From positions 62,001 through 126,000 of the forward strand of contig JACRDD010000038.1 of NCBI GenBank assembly GCA_016218685.1: DNA of 64,000 nt, in the 5' to 3' direction. Below the pieces are notes generated by a model, which searched no databases, was not told where the DNA came from, and was given only the letters and a program-made list of their open reading frames with translations. This document shows, piece after piece, positions 33,639-43,365 of the stretch. Position numbers and translations under genes: made by a program. Positions within the stretch are counted from its first letter, which is position 1, and every line of letters starts with the position of its first letter. Origin of the DNA: Desulfobacterales bacterium. Its GTDB lineage: Bacteria; Desulfobacterota; Desulfobacteria; Desulfobacterales; Desulfosarcinaceae.

Positions 33639-36143
33639 ATGAAAAGCTTGGCAACCTGTGCATCCATGCCGGCGCCGCGGTCCGCGGCCGCACCGGCCCG
33701 CGGGTATCTATGTCTGTCGCTGGCGCTCCTCGTGATCATGGCCGGCAGCCTGCTGCCCGCCGGCCGCGCGGCTGCCGCGGAAGCGCCCGCACAGGCGATC
33801 CGGGTCGGCAGCAACAGCGACTTCGCACCTTATGAGTTCGTCAACGGCAGCGGGCAACCGGATGGCTACACCGTGGAGCTGATGCGGGCCGTCGCGCGCC
33901 AGGCCGGCCTTGCGGTCACCATCGTCACCGGCCCGTGGGAAGAGATGCGCCAGGCCCTGGAAACGCGCACGATCGATGCCCTGACCGGCGTGCTCTACTC
34001 CCATGAGCGCGACCGCCTGTTCGATTTCTCTGTGCCCCATGATGTGGTCACCTATGCCATCTTTGTGCGCGAAAACGCCCCCTACCGCTCGGTTACCGAT
34101 CTTAAAGACAAAGAGGTGCTCGTCGTCAGCGGCGTCTATGCCCACGATTGGCTGCAAGCCAACAACTTTACCACCCGGATCGTCACCGTGGATCATCCCG
34201 AGCAGGCGCTGCAAAGGCTCAGTTCGGGTCAGCACGATGCCGCCGTGCTGCCGCGCTTGCACGGCCTGGAGCTGATGCGGCGTTTGAAATTGGCAAACCT
34301 GGAGACCATCGGGCCGCCGGTGCTGACCCAAAAACTGTGCTTTGCCGTGGCCGCCGGCAATGCCGATCTGCTGGCCAGGCTAAACGAGGGCCTCTCCCTG
34401 GTGCAAAAAAGCGGTGAGTACGACCGCTTGTATTTGAAATGGTTTTCGCTTTACGAACAGAAGCAAAGGTATTGGCAATACGGGCTCCTGGGCGCAGGTC
34501 TGCTGCTCGGCCTGGCGTCGCTGGTCCTGGTCTGGAACGTCTCCCTGAAAAGAAGCGTGGCACGCAAAACCCGCTTGATCGAGCAACGCGAAGTGCTGCT
34601 CCACCAGATCGTTCAGGGACTGCCCATGCCGACCTTCGTGGTCGACCGCAACAATCTGATCACCCACTGGAATATGGCCTGCGAAAAGCTGACCGGCGAG
34701 CCCGCCACGCGGATGGCGGGCACGGACCGACATCGGGTCGCTTTTTACCGCAATGCCCGGCCGCCGCTGAGCCAACAGCTCCTGGAAAAGGCGGCCGGTC
34801 AGAGCACTACTACCTGCGCGGCGTCCACTTTGTTGGAGGGGGCCTGCGAAGCGGAATTTCTCTTCCAGCCGGCCGGCCTGGAGGGCCGCTGGATGTACGG
34901 CACCGCCGGCTTGCTGCGCCAAGCGGACGGCCAGGTGATCGGCGCCATCGAATCGTGGCAGGACCTGACCGAGCACAAACGCATGGAGGTCCAACTGCTG
35001 CAATCCCAGAAGATGGAAGCCATCGGCACCCTGGCCGGCGGCATCGCCCACGATTTCAGCAACATGTTGACGGCCATCATGGCCCATGCGGAGATGGCCC
35101 GGCGCCACGCCAAAGCCGACGCCCAGGCCGGGGCCGCCATCCAAAAGGTGCTCGAAGTGTGCGACCATGCCAAAAAACTGATCCGCCGCATCTTGACCTT
35201 CAGCCGCCAGACCGAGGTGGAGGTCAAACCCATGCGCATCGACCAACTGGTCAGTGACGGCATCGACCTGATTCGGGCCACCTTGCCCTCTTCCATACAG
35301 ATCGTGCGCGAGCTGCAATGCGCAGCCATGGTATCGGTGGACGCCACCCAGATCCATCAGGTGTTGATGAACCTGTGCGCCAATGCGGCCCACGCCATGG
35401 GCGGTCGCCGGGGCACCATGACCGTTCGCCTGGCCATGGCCGATCCCCAGGCCGAACCCCTGCCCGAAGATGTGCAGGCCGGCCGCGGACCGTTCGTGCG
35501 GCTGTCGGTCAGCGACACCGGGCACGGCATCCCCAACGAAATCCAGGACCGCATCTTCGATCCGTTCTTCAGCACCAAGAAACCGGGTGAGGGCACGGGC
35601 ATGGGCCTGGCTGTGTCCCACGGCATCGTCAAGCGCTTCGGCGGCGCCATCACCCTCGACAGCCGGGTCGGGGAGGGCGCCACTTTCAATGTCTACCTGC
35701 CGGTGATCCAGGGGCCGGAAGAGCTGGCCGCTTTCAGCATGGAGCGCATGCCCAAGGGCAAGGAGCGGCTGATGCTCGTCAGCCCTTCGGCCGGTGCCGC
35801 GGGCGATCTGCTTTTGTCCAAGCTGGAACAGTTGGGCTATCGCGTGGAGGTGTGCGGGAGTGCGGAGGAAGCCACGGTGGAGCTCAGATCCGAGCCCCAG
35901 CGCTTCGATCTGCTGCTGATCACCCGATTCCTTTCGGGAGTCCGCCTGGAAGCGTTTATCCGCGGCGTCCGAGCGATCCGGCCGGACCTGCCCATCATGC
36001 TCACGGCGGGTTACGGCACCGATCCGACGCCGGAGTCGACCGCACGTCTGGGCGCCCAGACGACCATCCATGAGCCGATTATTCTAAGCGAACTGGCCGA
36101 GGCGCTGCGCAAGCTCCTGGACAAAGCCAAACCCTCTGCCTGA
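33639..36143 (+). CDS. Hybrid histidine kinase with periplasmic solute-binding domain and degenerate receiver
   Basis: About 834 residues. The signal peptide/anchor is followed by a SBP_bac_3 domain (IRVGSNSDFAPYEFVNGSGQ, ALTGVLYSHERDRLFDFSVP), a transmembrane helix (YGLLGAGLLLGLASLVLVW), a PAS-like domain and a HisKA domain with His471 (GGIAHDFSNMLTA). An ATPase follows (GEGTGMGLAVSHGIVKRFGG). The final 120 residues have a receiver fold (PDLPIMLTAGYGTDPTPEST), but LLLITRFLSG stands where receivers have the phospho-acceptor Asp, and the acidic DD pair at the start is replaced by SPSAGA, so it cannot be phosphorylated normally. The start is tentative; MKSLATCAS follows GAGGGGG at a longer than usual distance. 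Confidence 0.85.
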   Translation: MKSLATCASMPAPRSAAAPARGYLCLSLALLVIMAGSLLPAGRAAAAEAPAQAIRVGSNSDFAPYEFVNGSGQPDGYTVELMRAVARQAGLAVTIVTGPWEEMRQALETRTIDALTGVLYSHERDRLFDFSVPHDVVTYAIFVRENAPYRSVTDLKDKEVLVVSGVYAHDWLQANNFTTRIVTVDHPEQALQRLSSGQHDAAVLPRLHGLELMRRLKLANLETIGPPVLTQKLCFAVAAGNADLLARLNEGLSLVQKSGEYDRLYLKWFSLYEQKQRYWQYGLLGAGLLLGLASLVLVWNVSLKRSVARKTRLIEQREVLLHQIVQGLPMPTFVVDRNNLITHWNMACEKLTGEPATRMAGTDRHRVAFYRNARPPLSQQLLEKAAGQSTTTCAASTLLEGACEAEFLFQPAGLEGRWMYGTAGLLRQADGQVIGAIESWQDLTEHKRMEVQLLQSQKMEAIGTLAGGIAHDFSNMLTAIMAHAEMARRHAKADAQAGAAIQKVLEVCDHAKKLIRRILTFSRQTEVEVKPMRIDQLVSDGIDLIRATLPSSIQIVRELQCAAMVSVDATQIHQVLMNLCANAAHAMGGRRGTMTVRLAMADPQAEPLPEDVQAGRGPFVRLSVSDTGHGIPNEIQDRIFDPFFSTKKPGEGTGMGLAVSHGIVKRFGGAITLDSRVGEGATFNVYLPVIQGPEELAAFSMERMPKGKERLMLVSPSAGAAGDLLLSKLEQLGYRVEVCGSAEEATVELRSEPQRFDLLLITRFLSGVRLEAFIRGVRAIRPDLPIMLTAGYGTDPTPESTARLGAQTTIHEPIILSELAEALRKLLDKAKPSA

Positions 36144-36162
36144 ACACCCCGGAAGGGTCGAT

Positions 36163-37356
36163 ATGCAAAACAGCGCCACGGTAGTCGTTACACCCAAAGC
36201 CGAAAAATCTCTGTTGCGGCGTCACCCCTGGATCTTCTCCGGGGCCGTGCGCCAGGCACCCGCCGTTGCGGCCGGCGCCATGGTGGCGGTGCGCGCCGCC
36301 GACGGACGCTTTCTGGCCTGGGGCGCCCATTCGCCCGAGTCCCAGATCCGCGTGCGCGTCTGGTCCTTCGAAGAACACGAAGCCATCGATGCGGGCTTCT
36401 TCCAGCGGCGCCTGGCCGAGGCCTTGGCGGCCCGGCGCCAAATGCCCCTGCTCAGCCCCTGCACAGCCGTGCGCCTGGTGCATGGCGAATCCGACGGCCT
36501 GCCGGGTTTGATCGTGGATCGGTACGCGGATTTTCTGGTGTGCCAGTTTCTATCGGCCGGCGCCGAACACTGGAAAGCGACCATCGTTGCGGAACTGGAG
36601 CGACTGCTGCCCTGCCGTGGGATCTACGAGCGTTCGGACGCCGATGTGCGCGCCAAGGAGGGATTGCCGTTGGCCAGCGGCGTGCTGTGCGGCATGGCGC
36701 CGCCCGATCTGCTCGAAATACGGGCCGGCGAAGTGGCGTTGTGGGCTGACCTGGTGCGCGGCCACAAGACCGGGCTTTACCTGGATCAACGCGAAAACCA
36801 GGCCCTGGTGGCCGCTTTCAGCCCCGGGGCCGAGATGCTCAACTGTTTTTGCTACACCGGCGGCTTCGGCCTGTGGGCCCTGCGGGCCGGGGCCCGGCAG
36901 GTCATCCAGGCGGATGCCTCGGCCGACGTGCTCGCCCTGGCGCGCCGCAACGCACAGCTCAACGGCCTGGACGACGGCCGCGCGGAATATGTGGCCGCCA
37001 ATGTCTTCGAGCTGCTGCGCACCTATCGCGACAGCCGGCGCCAATTCGACCTGATCGTGCTCGACCCGCCCAAGTTCGTGGCCTCGGCCGCCCAGATGGA
37101 CAAGGGCTGTCGGGGCTACAAGGATATCAACCTGCTGGCCTTCAAGCTGTTGCGACCGGGTGGCGTGCTGCTGACCTTCTCTTGTTCGGGGCTGGTGGCA
37201 CCGCCCCTCTTCCAGAAGATCGTGGCCGATGCCGCCGCCGATGCCGGACGCACGGTCCGGGTGATCGGCCACCTGCACCAGGCCGCCGACCACCCCGTGT
37301 CCCTGAATTTCCCCGAAGCCCACTATCTCAAGGGCCTGGTATGCCTCGCGGCGTGA
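36163..37356 (+). CDS. rlmI: 23S rRNA (cytosine-C5)-methyltransferase, RlmI family
   Basis: A 397-residue protein. An N-terminal PUA-like domain (LLRRHPWIFSGAVRQ) precedes the SAM-binding Rossmann fold (MLNCFCYTGGFGLWALRAGA, VIQADASADVLALARRNAQL) with catalytic motif IVLDPPKF and the family cysteine in LLTFSCSGLV. It methylates a cytosine in 23S rRNA (C1962 in E. coli). GGAAGGG precedes the ATG and it starts 20 bases after the hybrid kinase, but is likely an independent housekeeping gene. Confidence 0.93.
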   Translation: MQNSATVVVTPKAEKSLLRRHPWIFSGAVRQAPAVAAGAMVAVRAADGRFLAWGAHSPESQIRVRVWSFEEHEAIDAGFFQRRLAEALAARRQMPLLSPCTAVRLVHGESDGLPGLIVDRYADFLVCQFLSAGAEHWKATIVAELERLLPCRGIYERSDADVRAKEGLPLASGVLCGMAPPDLLEIRAGEVALWADLVRGHKTGLYLDQRENQALVAAFSPGAEMLNCFCYTGGFGLWALRAGARQVIQADASADVLALARRNAQLNGLDDGRAEYVAANVFELLRTYRDSRRQFDLIVLDPPKFVASAAQMDKGCRGYKDINLLAFKLLRPGGVLLTFSCSGLVAPPLFQKIVADAAADAGRTVRVIGHLHQAADHPVSLNFPEAHYLKGLVCLAA

Positions 37357-37375
37357 ACTTCTTTATTTTGGCCGT

Positions 37376-38062
37376 TTACTCTTTGGCGCCGATGAAGCGG
37401 TAACCGAGCGCCCCCAGCACGGCGCCAATGATGGGCGCCACCCAGAAAAGCCACAACTGCTGCAAGGCCCAACCACCGGCAAAGATCGCCACGCCGGTGC
37501 TGCGCGCCGGGTTGACGGAAGTATTTGTGACGGGAATGGAGATCAGGTGAATCAGGGTCAGGCACAGGCCGATGGCGATGGGCGCCAGGCCTTGGGGCGC
37601 GCGCTCGTCGGTGGAACCCAGAATCACGATCAAGAACATCGCGGTCATGACCACTTCGCACACCAGGGCCGCCGACAAAGAATACCCGCCGGGCGAATGG
37701 GCGCCGAAGCCGTTGGAGGCAAACCCGGCGGTTACGTCAAAGCCCGCCTTGCCGCTGGCGATCACATAAAGCACGGCCCCGGCGACCACGCCCCCCAACA
37801 CCTGGGCGATGATGTAGGGTACCAGTTGGCCGGCCGGAAAACGGCCGCCGGCCCACAACCCCACGGAGACGGCCGGATTGAGGTGGCAACCGGAGATGTG
37901 GCCGATGGCAAAGGCCATGGTGAGGACCGTCAAGCCGAAGGCCAGGGAGACGCCCAGCAGGCCGATGCCCACGTCCGGAAAGGCCGCCGCCAACACCGCG
38001 CTGCCGCAACCGCCCAATACCAGCCAAAACGTCCCGAAAAACTCCGCGAAGAATTTTTTCAT
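37376..38062 (-). CDS. aqpZ: Aquaporin (AqpZ-like)
   Basis: A 228-residue MIP-family channel with six transmembrane helices and two half-helices carrying NPA motifs (GCHLNPAVS and TSVNPARST). The arginine after the second NPA is present. The first helix is [19 protein letters not shown], which is typical of AqpZ. It conducts water, possibly small neutral solutes. The start at 38062 is supported by AAGGAG seven bases upstream, while 38077 is an unlikely start. Confidence 0.95.
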   Translation of the reverse strand: MKKFFAEFFGTFWLVLGGCGSAVLAAAFPDVGIGLLGVSLAFGLTVLTMAFAIGHISGCHLNPAVSVGLWAGGRFPAGQLVPYIIAQVLGGVVAGAVLYVIASGKAGFDVTAGFASNGFGAHSPGGYSLSAALVCEVVMTAMFLIVILGSTDERAPQGLAPIAIGLCLTLIHLISIPVTNTSVNPARSTGVAIFAGGWALQQLWLFWVAPIIGAVLGALGYRFIGAKE

Positions 38063-38298
38063 GCCCTGCTCCTTCATTTCTCGATCTGGATGCCGTTGCC
38101 CGCTCGACCGAACGGGAGTTATGTGGAATTCCTCGGAGTATTATAGGGATCGACCCGGGTGCGCAAGTCAAAAACGCCGGATACGGTCGGGCCTGTTTGA
38201 CTTTACGAAAAGAATATTTGTATAAGCGAAACGCGTGAATCATCCGAAGACGAGAATGGCGTTCGATACGCCATCCGAACACAAAGGACCTGTTGCCG

Positions 38299-38712
38299 AT
38301 GGATCGCCCCATGAAAGCCAACACCACCGACACCCTTGCCGCGCTCTTCACACCCGAGAAACTCCAGAAGCTGTTCCCGGCCGAGCGGGCCGATCGCTTC
38401 TTCGACGCCCTGCTGGGAGACCCCAAAGAGGGGGCCTATGACATTCGCCTGGTTTATGATGGATTCCAGGAGGGGCAACTGCGTTTTGCCCTGGAGCTGC
38501 GCCAGCGGCCGCGCAAGTGTCTGGCCTGCAACCTGACCTACGGCCTGCCCACGGTTTTCTCCCGCCACCCGGTCATCGACATCAAGGGGCTGGTGGCGGC
38601 CATCGCGCAGTTGCTCGACGGACAGGGGCGCTGCAAGGGCTGGAAGCTGGGGGCCACCGTGGAGAAGAGCCGCCAACTGCATGTGGTGCCGCTCATCATC
38701 GATATCGAGTAG
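38299..38712 (+). CDS. Conserved hypothetical protein of Desulfobacterota type
   Basis: A 137-residue protein beginning MDRPMKANTTDTLAALFTPE. Recognisable segments are LFPAERADRFFDALLGDPKE, KCLACNLTYGLPTVFSRHPV and DIKGLVAAIAQLL. Related proteins in this phylum have been given the misleading name pancreas/duodenum homeobox protein; the actual function is unknown. A CxxC pair (KCLACN) could bind metal. AAAGGA lies ten bases before the ATG. It converges with the next gene. Confidence 0.65.
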   Translation: MDRPMKANTTDTLAALFTPEKLQKLFPAERADRFFDALLGDPKEGAYDIRLVYDGFQEGQLRFALELRQRPRKCLACNLTYGLPTVFSRHPVIDIKGLVAAIAQLLDGQGRCKGWKLGATVEKSRQLHVVPLIIDIE

Positions 38713-38740
38713 TGTCCAGAAGCATCTTTTTCTGCCCCAA

Positions 38741-39361
38741 TCACTCCTCTTCAAAAACGATATCGACCGTGGTGAAGGCATCGGGCTCGAAGCTTTCGAT
38801 GCCCTCGCTCTTCTCGATGAAAGCGTTCATGTGTTTGAAGGCGCTTTCGTACATGGCCATGGCGGCATTGAGACGGTCGGTGATCAGCTCCTCTTGGCCC
38901 AGCTCGGCGTAGGCCTCGGCCAGCAGTTTGCGCCCATCCTCCAGATGTTTTTGAATACGGCCGAAGACCGCCTTGCGTTTGGCGTGGCGCTGGCGCTGTT
39001 CGGCGATCATGGGCAGCAGGCGCTGCACCGAGATTTCGATGAGGGCGTCCCGGGGGGCATTGTAGTTGCGGGCGACCTCCTCCAGGCTCACCAGGGCGCC
39101 GCGGCTGATCACGAAGGTTTTCTGGATGCGGTTGGCCGCGTCGAGCCGGGCGTTGCGGAATTTGCTGGCGATGGTGCTCAGGGCCCGGGTGTCGCTGAAC
39201 AGATGGTCGAAGAGCGATTTTTGTTTGATGCCCAACTGGGCCGCCACAATCCCGATGGCCTCGATGCACATGTCGGTGAGCTTGAAGGTGGCCCGCACCG
39301 ACTGCCGTCCGCGCAGATCCGCAAAGGTGGTTTGGGATTGAAGTTTGTCATCCTCGACCAT
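38741..39361 (-). CDS. Hypothetical helical protein
   Basis: A 206-residue protein starting MVEDDKLQSQ, five bases after GGAGGT. It is almost entirely helical and rich in Ala, Arg and Glu, with SVRATFKLTDMCIEAIGIVA near the N-terminus, RNARLDAANRIQKTFVIS in the middle and a long central helix. There is no signal peptide or membrane segment, and I recognise no domain. The N-terminal half hints at a ribbon-helix-helix-like or replication/segregation adaptor fold, but this is a guess. It converges with the 137-residue gene. Confidence 0.55.
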   Translation of the reverse strand: MVEDDKLQSQTTFADLRGRQSVRATFKLTDMCIEAIGIVAAQLGIKQKSLFDHLFSDTRALSTIASKFRNARLDAANRIQKTFVISRGALVSLEEVARNYNAPRDALIEISVQRLLPMIAEQRQRHAKRKAVFGRIQKHLEDGRKLLAEAYAELGQEELITDRLNAAMAMYESAFKHMNAFIEKSEGIESFEPDAFTTVDIVFEEE

Positions 39362-39437
39362 AGGCACCTCCGTTCGCCCCTTAAACGCATTACGAATATA
39401 GCCACAGACGATAAGTAATGCAATATTTTTGATGGCC

Positions 39438-39474
39438 AAAAAAAGACCGCCCCTGGTCGGAAAACCAGGGGCGG
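39438..39474 (-). terminator. Intrinsic terminator after trxB
   Basis: On the minus strand CCGCCCCTGGT and ACCAGGGGCGG form an 11-bp stem around a short loop, followed by seven T. It lies 29 bases past the trxB stop. Confidence 0.88.
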
Positions 39475-39502
39475 GGCCTTGATTGAATAGAAGCGGCCTC
39501 AG

Positions 39503-40474
39503 CTAGAGGCCGGCGGGCAACTCACAACTCACGGCATCCTTGGCTTTGCGGCCCTCCACATAGTGCGCGGCCGAGAGGGCGGCCATGCAGCCATCCGCGG
39601 CAGCCAGTACGATCTGGCGAGCGTATCTCTCTCTGAGGTCGCCGACGGCGTAGATGCCGGGAATGGCCGTAGAGCACTGGTCGTCGGTGAGCACAAAACC
39701 ATCGACGTTGCGCCGGACGCCCGCCGGTATCAATTGGCTGTTGGGATCGAAGCCGATGAAGATGAAGATACCATCGATGGGCATGTCCCGTTCCTGTCCA
39801 TTGCGCGTGTCACGCAACCGCACACCGCTGACGCCCCCGTTGCTCTCCTTGATCTCGGCGACCACGGAATTCCAGAGCACTTCCATCTTGCATTCAGCAG
39901 CCACGCGCTGTTGCAGGATCATGCTGGCCCGCAGGGCATCCCGGCGGTGCACCAGGTAAACCTTTTCGGCCAGCTTGGCCAGGTATAGGCCCTCTTCGCA
40001 GGCGCTGTCGCCGCCGCCGACCACGATCACCTGCTTGCCGCGGAAGAAAAAACCGTCGCACACCGCGCAATAAGAAACCCCTTTGCCGTAAAGGGCGTCC
40101 TCGCCGGGTACCTTGAGCTTGCGCGGCGTGCCGCCGGTGGCCAGAATCACGGCATGGGCGGCAAGGGCTCGGCCGCCGGCCAGGCGCACGGTGTGATGCT
40201 CCAGCCCCGGTTCGATGGCCGCCACCTCTTCGTTGATCTCGGTCAGGCCGTAAGAGCGGGCATGCTCGGCAAAACGCATGGAGAGTTCGGCCCCGCCGAT
40301 GTGGGTAAAGCCGGGATAGTTCTCCACGCTGTCGGATAGGTTGATCTGGCCGCCGGGCACCGCCTTTTCGATGAGCACGGTCTTCAAGGCGGCGCGCATG
40401 GCATAAATAGCCGCCGAGAGGCCGCCGGGCCCGCCGCCGACGATCACCACATCATACATATCGCCTGTGGCCAT
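39503..40474 (-). CDS. trxB: Thioredoxin reductase
   Basis: A 323-residue flavoprotein. The FAD-binding site is VVIVGGGPGGLSAAIYAMRA, the redox-active disulfide is in SYCAVCDGFFF, NADPH binding is at VVGGGDSACEEGLYL, and the final FAD motif is IPGIYAVGDLRE. It reduces thioredoxin with NADPH. The start at 40474 (MATGDMYDV) follows AAGGA; a GTG two codons earlier is possible. It starts 13 bases after the S1 gene stop, so it shares that transcript. Confidence 0.95.
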   Translation of the reverse strand: MATGDMYDVVIVGGGPGGLSAAIYAMRAALKTVLIEKAVPGGQINLSDSVENYPGFTHIGGAELSMRFAEHARSYGLTEINEEVAAIEPGLEHHTVRLAGGRALAAHAVILATGGTPRKLKVPGEDALYGKGVSYCAVCDGFFFRGKQVIVVGGGDSACEEGLYLAKLAEKVYLVHRRDALRASMILQQRVAAECKMEVLWNSVVAEIKESNGGVSGVRLRDTRNGQERDMPIDGIFIFIGFDPNSQLIPAGVRRNVDGFVLTDDQCSTAIPGIYAVGDLRERYARQIVLAAADGCMAALSAAHYVEGRKAKDAVSCELPAGL

Positions 40475-40486
40475 GGGCACGGGTCC

Positions 40487-41959
40487 TTACTTCTTGTCAT
40501 CTTTTTGCAGAGCCCGGGCCAGCTTTTCGCCCAGGGCGCCCATGGAATTGCTCGGAGCGGGGGCCTCTTTCTGGAACTGGCGCCATTCGTCCTCGTCGCC
40601 GGCATCCCGGGGCTTGAGGGAGATCTTGCGCTCGGCGCTGCTGAGGCTCTCGATGGTCACCGGAATGCGGTCACCGGGTTTGAGCTTCTCGATCTGGCCG
40701 GCGCTGGGCGAGCGGCTGAGGGCCGATTTGGGCAGCAGGCCGACGATGCCGGGGGCCAGGCTCACGAAGATGCCGAACTTCTCCTGCTTTTCCACCGTGC
40801 CTTCCACCGGCTGGCCTTTCACGAACTTCTGGTCGATATCGGCCCAGGGATCGCCCTCGGCGTCGCGCAGGCTCAGGCCGATGCGGCGTTTGGCCATATC
40901 GATCTCTTTAACCACCACGGTCACGGTTTGTCCGGGCTGGACCACATCCTGGGCTTTGTGCACCCGCTGGGTGTAGCTCATCTCGCTGATATGCACCAAA
41001 CCCTCGACGCCGGGCTGTACTTCCACGAAGGCGCCGAAATCGGTGCAGCGGGTCACCTTGCCGGTGATCTTGGCCCCGGACTTGATTTGTTCGGGCAGAC
41101 GATCCCAGGGATCGCCCTCCACCTGCTTGGCCGACAGGGCGATCTTCTGGCCCTTCTTGCCCGGCTCGATGCGCAGCACCTTGACCCGGATGGTCTGACC
41201 GGGCTGCACCGCATCCTCGGGCTTTTCCAGGCGCGACCAGCTCAGCTCGGAGATATGCACCATGCCCTCCAGGCCGGGGATCAGCTCCACGAAGGCGCCG
41301 TAGGGCATCAGGCGGGTGATGCGGCCCTCGAACACCTGGTCCTTGGTCAGATCCTTCATGAAGAGGTCGCGGCCCTTTTTCTGCTCGGCCTCCAGGATGT
41401 CCCGGCGGGAGAGCACGATGTTGCGGCCGTTTTCGGTCAGCTTCTTGATGACGAACTGGAAGGTCTGGCCCACATAGTTCTCGGGCGCGTTGACATACTG
41501 GGTGTCGATCTGGCTGATGGGGCAGAAGGCGCGGCGCTTGAGCACCTCCACCTGGAAGCCGCCCTTGATCACCTGCTGGACGCGCCCTTCCACGGGAATG
41601 CCGCCGGAGTAGGCATCCTTGAGCATATCCAGGCCGCCCGCGCCGGAAATGGCTTTGGACAGGCGCACTTCGCTCTCGTCCATGGCCACCACGTACAGAT
41701 CCAACTCATCGCCCACCACGAAGGGCAACTGCCCGTTTTCGTCTTTCAGCTCCTGGATATCCACGACACCGTCGTTCTTGGTGCCGGTATCCACAAAAAC
41801 CGAACTGTCGCTGATGGAGATAATCCGGGCATGAAGCTTGTCGCCGATGCGAAGGTCTTCCTTCATGCCGGCGCTATAGGCTTCGAACATTTCTGCAAAA
41901 CTCTCTTCGGACGGTTTGTCCGACTCGGGTGGATCATTGATGGATGAATCGTCGGCCAT
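40487..41959 (-). CDS. rpsA: S1 RNA-binding protein, ribosomal protein S1 (RpsA-like)
   Basis: A 490-residue protein with five S1 units by eye. The first two are divergent (LHARIISISDSSVFVDTGTK; VEGRVQQVIKGGFQVEV). Units three and four are canonical (MPYGAFVELIPGLEGMVHIS; TDFGAFVEVQPGVEGLVHIS). The fifth is at KFGIFVSLAPGIVGLLPKSA. E. coli S1 has six units in 557 residues, so this is a shorter form or an S1 paralogue. It binds mRNA at the ribosome to help initiation. AGAGGTG precedes the ATG. trxB follows at 13 bases, ended by a terminator. Confidence 0.85.
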   Translation of the reverse strand: MADDSSINDPPESDKPSEESFAEMFEAYSAGMKEDLRIGDKLHARIISISDSSVFVDTGTKNDGVVDIQELKDENGQLPFVVGDELDLYVVAMDESEVRLSKAISGAGGLDMLKDAYSGGIPVEGRVQQVIKGGFQVEVLKRRAFCPISQIDTQYVNAPENYVGQTFQFVIKKLTENGRNIVLSRRDILEAEQKKGRDLFMKDLTKDQVFEGRITRLMPYGAFVELIPGLEGMVHISELSWSRLEKPEDAVQPGQTIRVKVLRIEPGKKGQKIALSAKQVEGDPWDRLPEQIKSGAKITGKVTRCTDFGAFVEVQPGVEGLVHISEMSYTQRVHKAQDVVQPGQTVTVVVKEIDMAKRRIGLSLRDAEGDPWADIDQKFVKGQPVEGTVEKQEKFGIFVSLAPGIVGLLPKSALSRSPSAGQIEKLKPGDRIPVTIESLSSAERKISLKPRDAGDEDEWRQFQKEAPAPSNSMGALGEKLARALQKDDKK

Positions 41960-42158
41960 GCGGCACCTCTAAAAGATTGATAATTTGAACGCTCAACTGA
42001 AATGGAGCCATATTCACCAAAAATCGCGGCGATTTGCAAGAGAGAAAGCGGATTGGGGGCGATTCTCTCGCGGGCCGCCTTGGCTTGCATGCCGGGGGAA
42101 CGATCCTATATTTGACTCTCGCATTGCGAGCCAGCTTTCGAAAGGAGTAGGAAGAAAA

Positions 42159-43079
42159 ATGGGAAATCAGCTTCGCACCACGTTCTTGTTGGCCCTCATG
42201 ACGGTATTGATCATGCTCATCGGACAGATGTTCGGCGGTCGCCAGGGCATGACCATCGCCCTGATCTTTGCCGCCGGCATGAACTTCTTCAGTTACTGGT
42301 TTTCGGACAAGATCGTCCTGCGCATGTATCGCGCCCAGGAGGTCTCGGCCCAGCAAGCCCCCGACCTCTACGCCATGGTCAACGCCCTGGCGCGCAACGC
42401 CGGCCTGCCCATGCCGCGGGTCTACATCATCCCCCAGGAGACCCCCAACGCCTTCGCCACCGGCCGCAATCCGGAACATGCCGTGGTGGCCGTCACCCAG
42501 GGATTGCTCGAACTCCTGGGCCGCGACGAGTTGATGGGCGTGCTGGCCCACGAAATGGCCCACGTGAAAAACCGCGACATCCTCATCGGCTCCATCGCCG
42601 CCACCATGGCCGGCGCCATCATGATGCTGGCCAACATGGCCCGCTGGTCGGCCATCTTCGGCGGCCATCGGGATGACGAGGAGGGCGGCGCCAGCGGCCT
42701 GGGCTTGATCCTGATGTCCATCCTGGCCCCATTTGCCGCCATGCTGGTGCAGATGGCCATCTCCCGCTCCCGGGAGTATTTGGCCGACGCCAGCGGCGCC
42801 CAATTTGCCGGCAAGGCCGAAGGCCTGGCTTCGGCCCTGGAGAAACTGGGCGCCTACAACCAGCGCCTGCCCATGCAGAGCAATCCCTCCACGGCCCATA
42901 TGTTCATTGTCAATCCGCTCTCGGGCCGCAGCCTGATGAGCCTTTTTTCCACCCATCCGCCCATCGAGGAACGGGTGGCGCGCCTGCGGGGGGTTCGCCC
43001 CCAGCCCTCCGGCCATTCCACAGGCACGCGCCCTGGCGCCCTGGACCGCGGCCGTTCCATGTGGGACCAATTGAAGTAG
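42159..43079 (+). CDS. htpX: Membrane zinc metalloprotease HtpX
   Basis: A 306-residue integral membrane M48 peptidase. N-terminal transmembrane segments ([20 protein letters not shown]) precede the zinc motif [13 protein letters not shown], with the third ligand in [11 protein letters not shown]. Two more membrane segments follow the active site. HtpX degrades misfolded membrane proteins with FtsH. The ATG at 42159 follows AAAGGAG; the open frame runs upstream to 41985 without support. A terminator and a palindromic repeat follow. Confidence 0.95.
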   Translation: MGNQLRTTFLLALMTVLIMLIGQMFGGRQGMTIALIFAAGMNFFSYWFSDKIVLRMYRAQEVSAQQAPDLYAMVNALARNAGLPMPRVYIIPQETPNAFATGRNPEHAVVAVTQGLLELLGRDELMGVLAHEMAHVKNRDILIGSIAATMAGAIMMLANMARWSAIFGGHRDDEEGGASGLGLILMSILAPFAAMLVQMAISRSREYLADASGAQFAGKAEGLASALEKLGAYNQRLPMQSNPSTAHMFIVNPLSGRSLMSLFSTHPPIEERVARLRGVRPQPSGHSTGTRPGALDRGRSMWDQLK

Positions 43080-43099
43080 GGGCGACCGGCGGTCGCCCC
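43079..43099. repeat. Palindromic repeat unit, copy 2
   Basis: GGGGCGACC-GGC-GGTCGCCCC starts at the last base of the htpX stop codon. It is the counterpart of the unit at 15604-15622. It resembles REP-like interspersed repeats and could stabilise the htpX mRNA 3' end. Confidence 0.7.
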
Positions 43100-43113
43100 T
43101 GCACCGCAATGAC

Positions 43114-43141
43114 AAAACCCGGTCGCCGGAGACCGGGTTTT
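43114..43141. terminator. Bidirectional intrinsic terminator
   Basis: AAAACCCGGTC and GACCGGGTTTT form an 11-bp stem with a six-base loop, giving T runs on both strands. It lies between the convergent htpX and the small membrane protein gene. Confidence 0.85.
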
Positions 43142-43164
43142 GTATGTGATCGGAACAATTCCCT

Positions 43165-43365
43165 TTAGGACCGGATAGAGCACTCCTGGCTGCGCGGGGC
43201 AAAGAAAAAGGTCATGCCGATGAAGAACACCGGGATCGCCAGAAAAATGCCCAACACGGGCAGCACAGTCAAACCGATTACGACCAGGAAGAAGGTTATG
43301 ACCATCAACGCCACGGCCACGGCGATTTTGCTTGGACGCTCGAGCAGACAATCGATGGGTTTCAT
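43165..43365 (-). CDS. Small membrane protein (66 residues)
   Basis: MKPIDCLLERPSKIAVAV is followed by two hydrophobic segments (ALMVITFFLVVIGLTVLPVL and GIFLAIPVFFIGMTFFFA) and a short polar C-terminus (PRSQECSIRS). AAGGAGGTG precedes the ATG at ideal spacing. Its start overlaps the stop of the Cys-rich gene (ATGA), so the pair is translationally coupled. I know no function for it. Confidence 0.75.
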   Translation of the reverse strand: MKPIDCLLERPSKIAVAVALMVITFFLVVIGLTVLPVLGIFLAIPVFFIGMTFFFAPRSQECSIRS

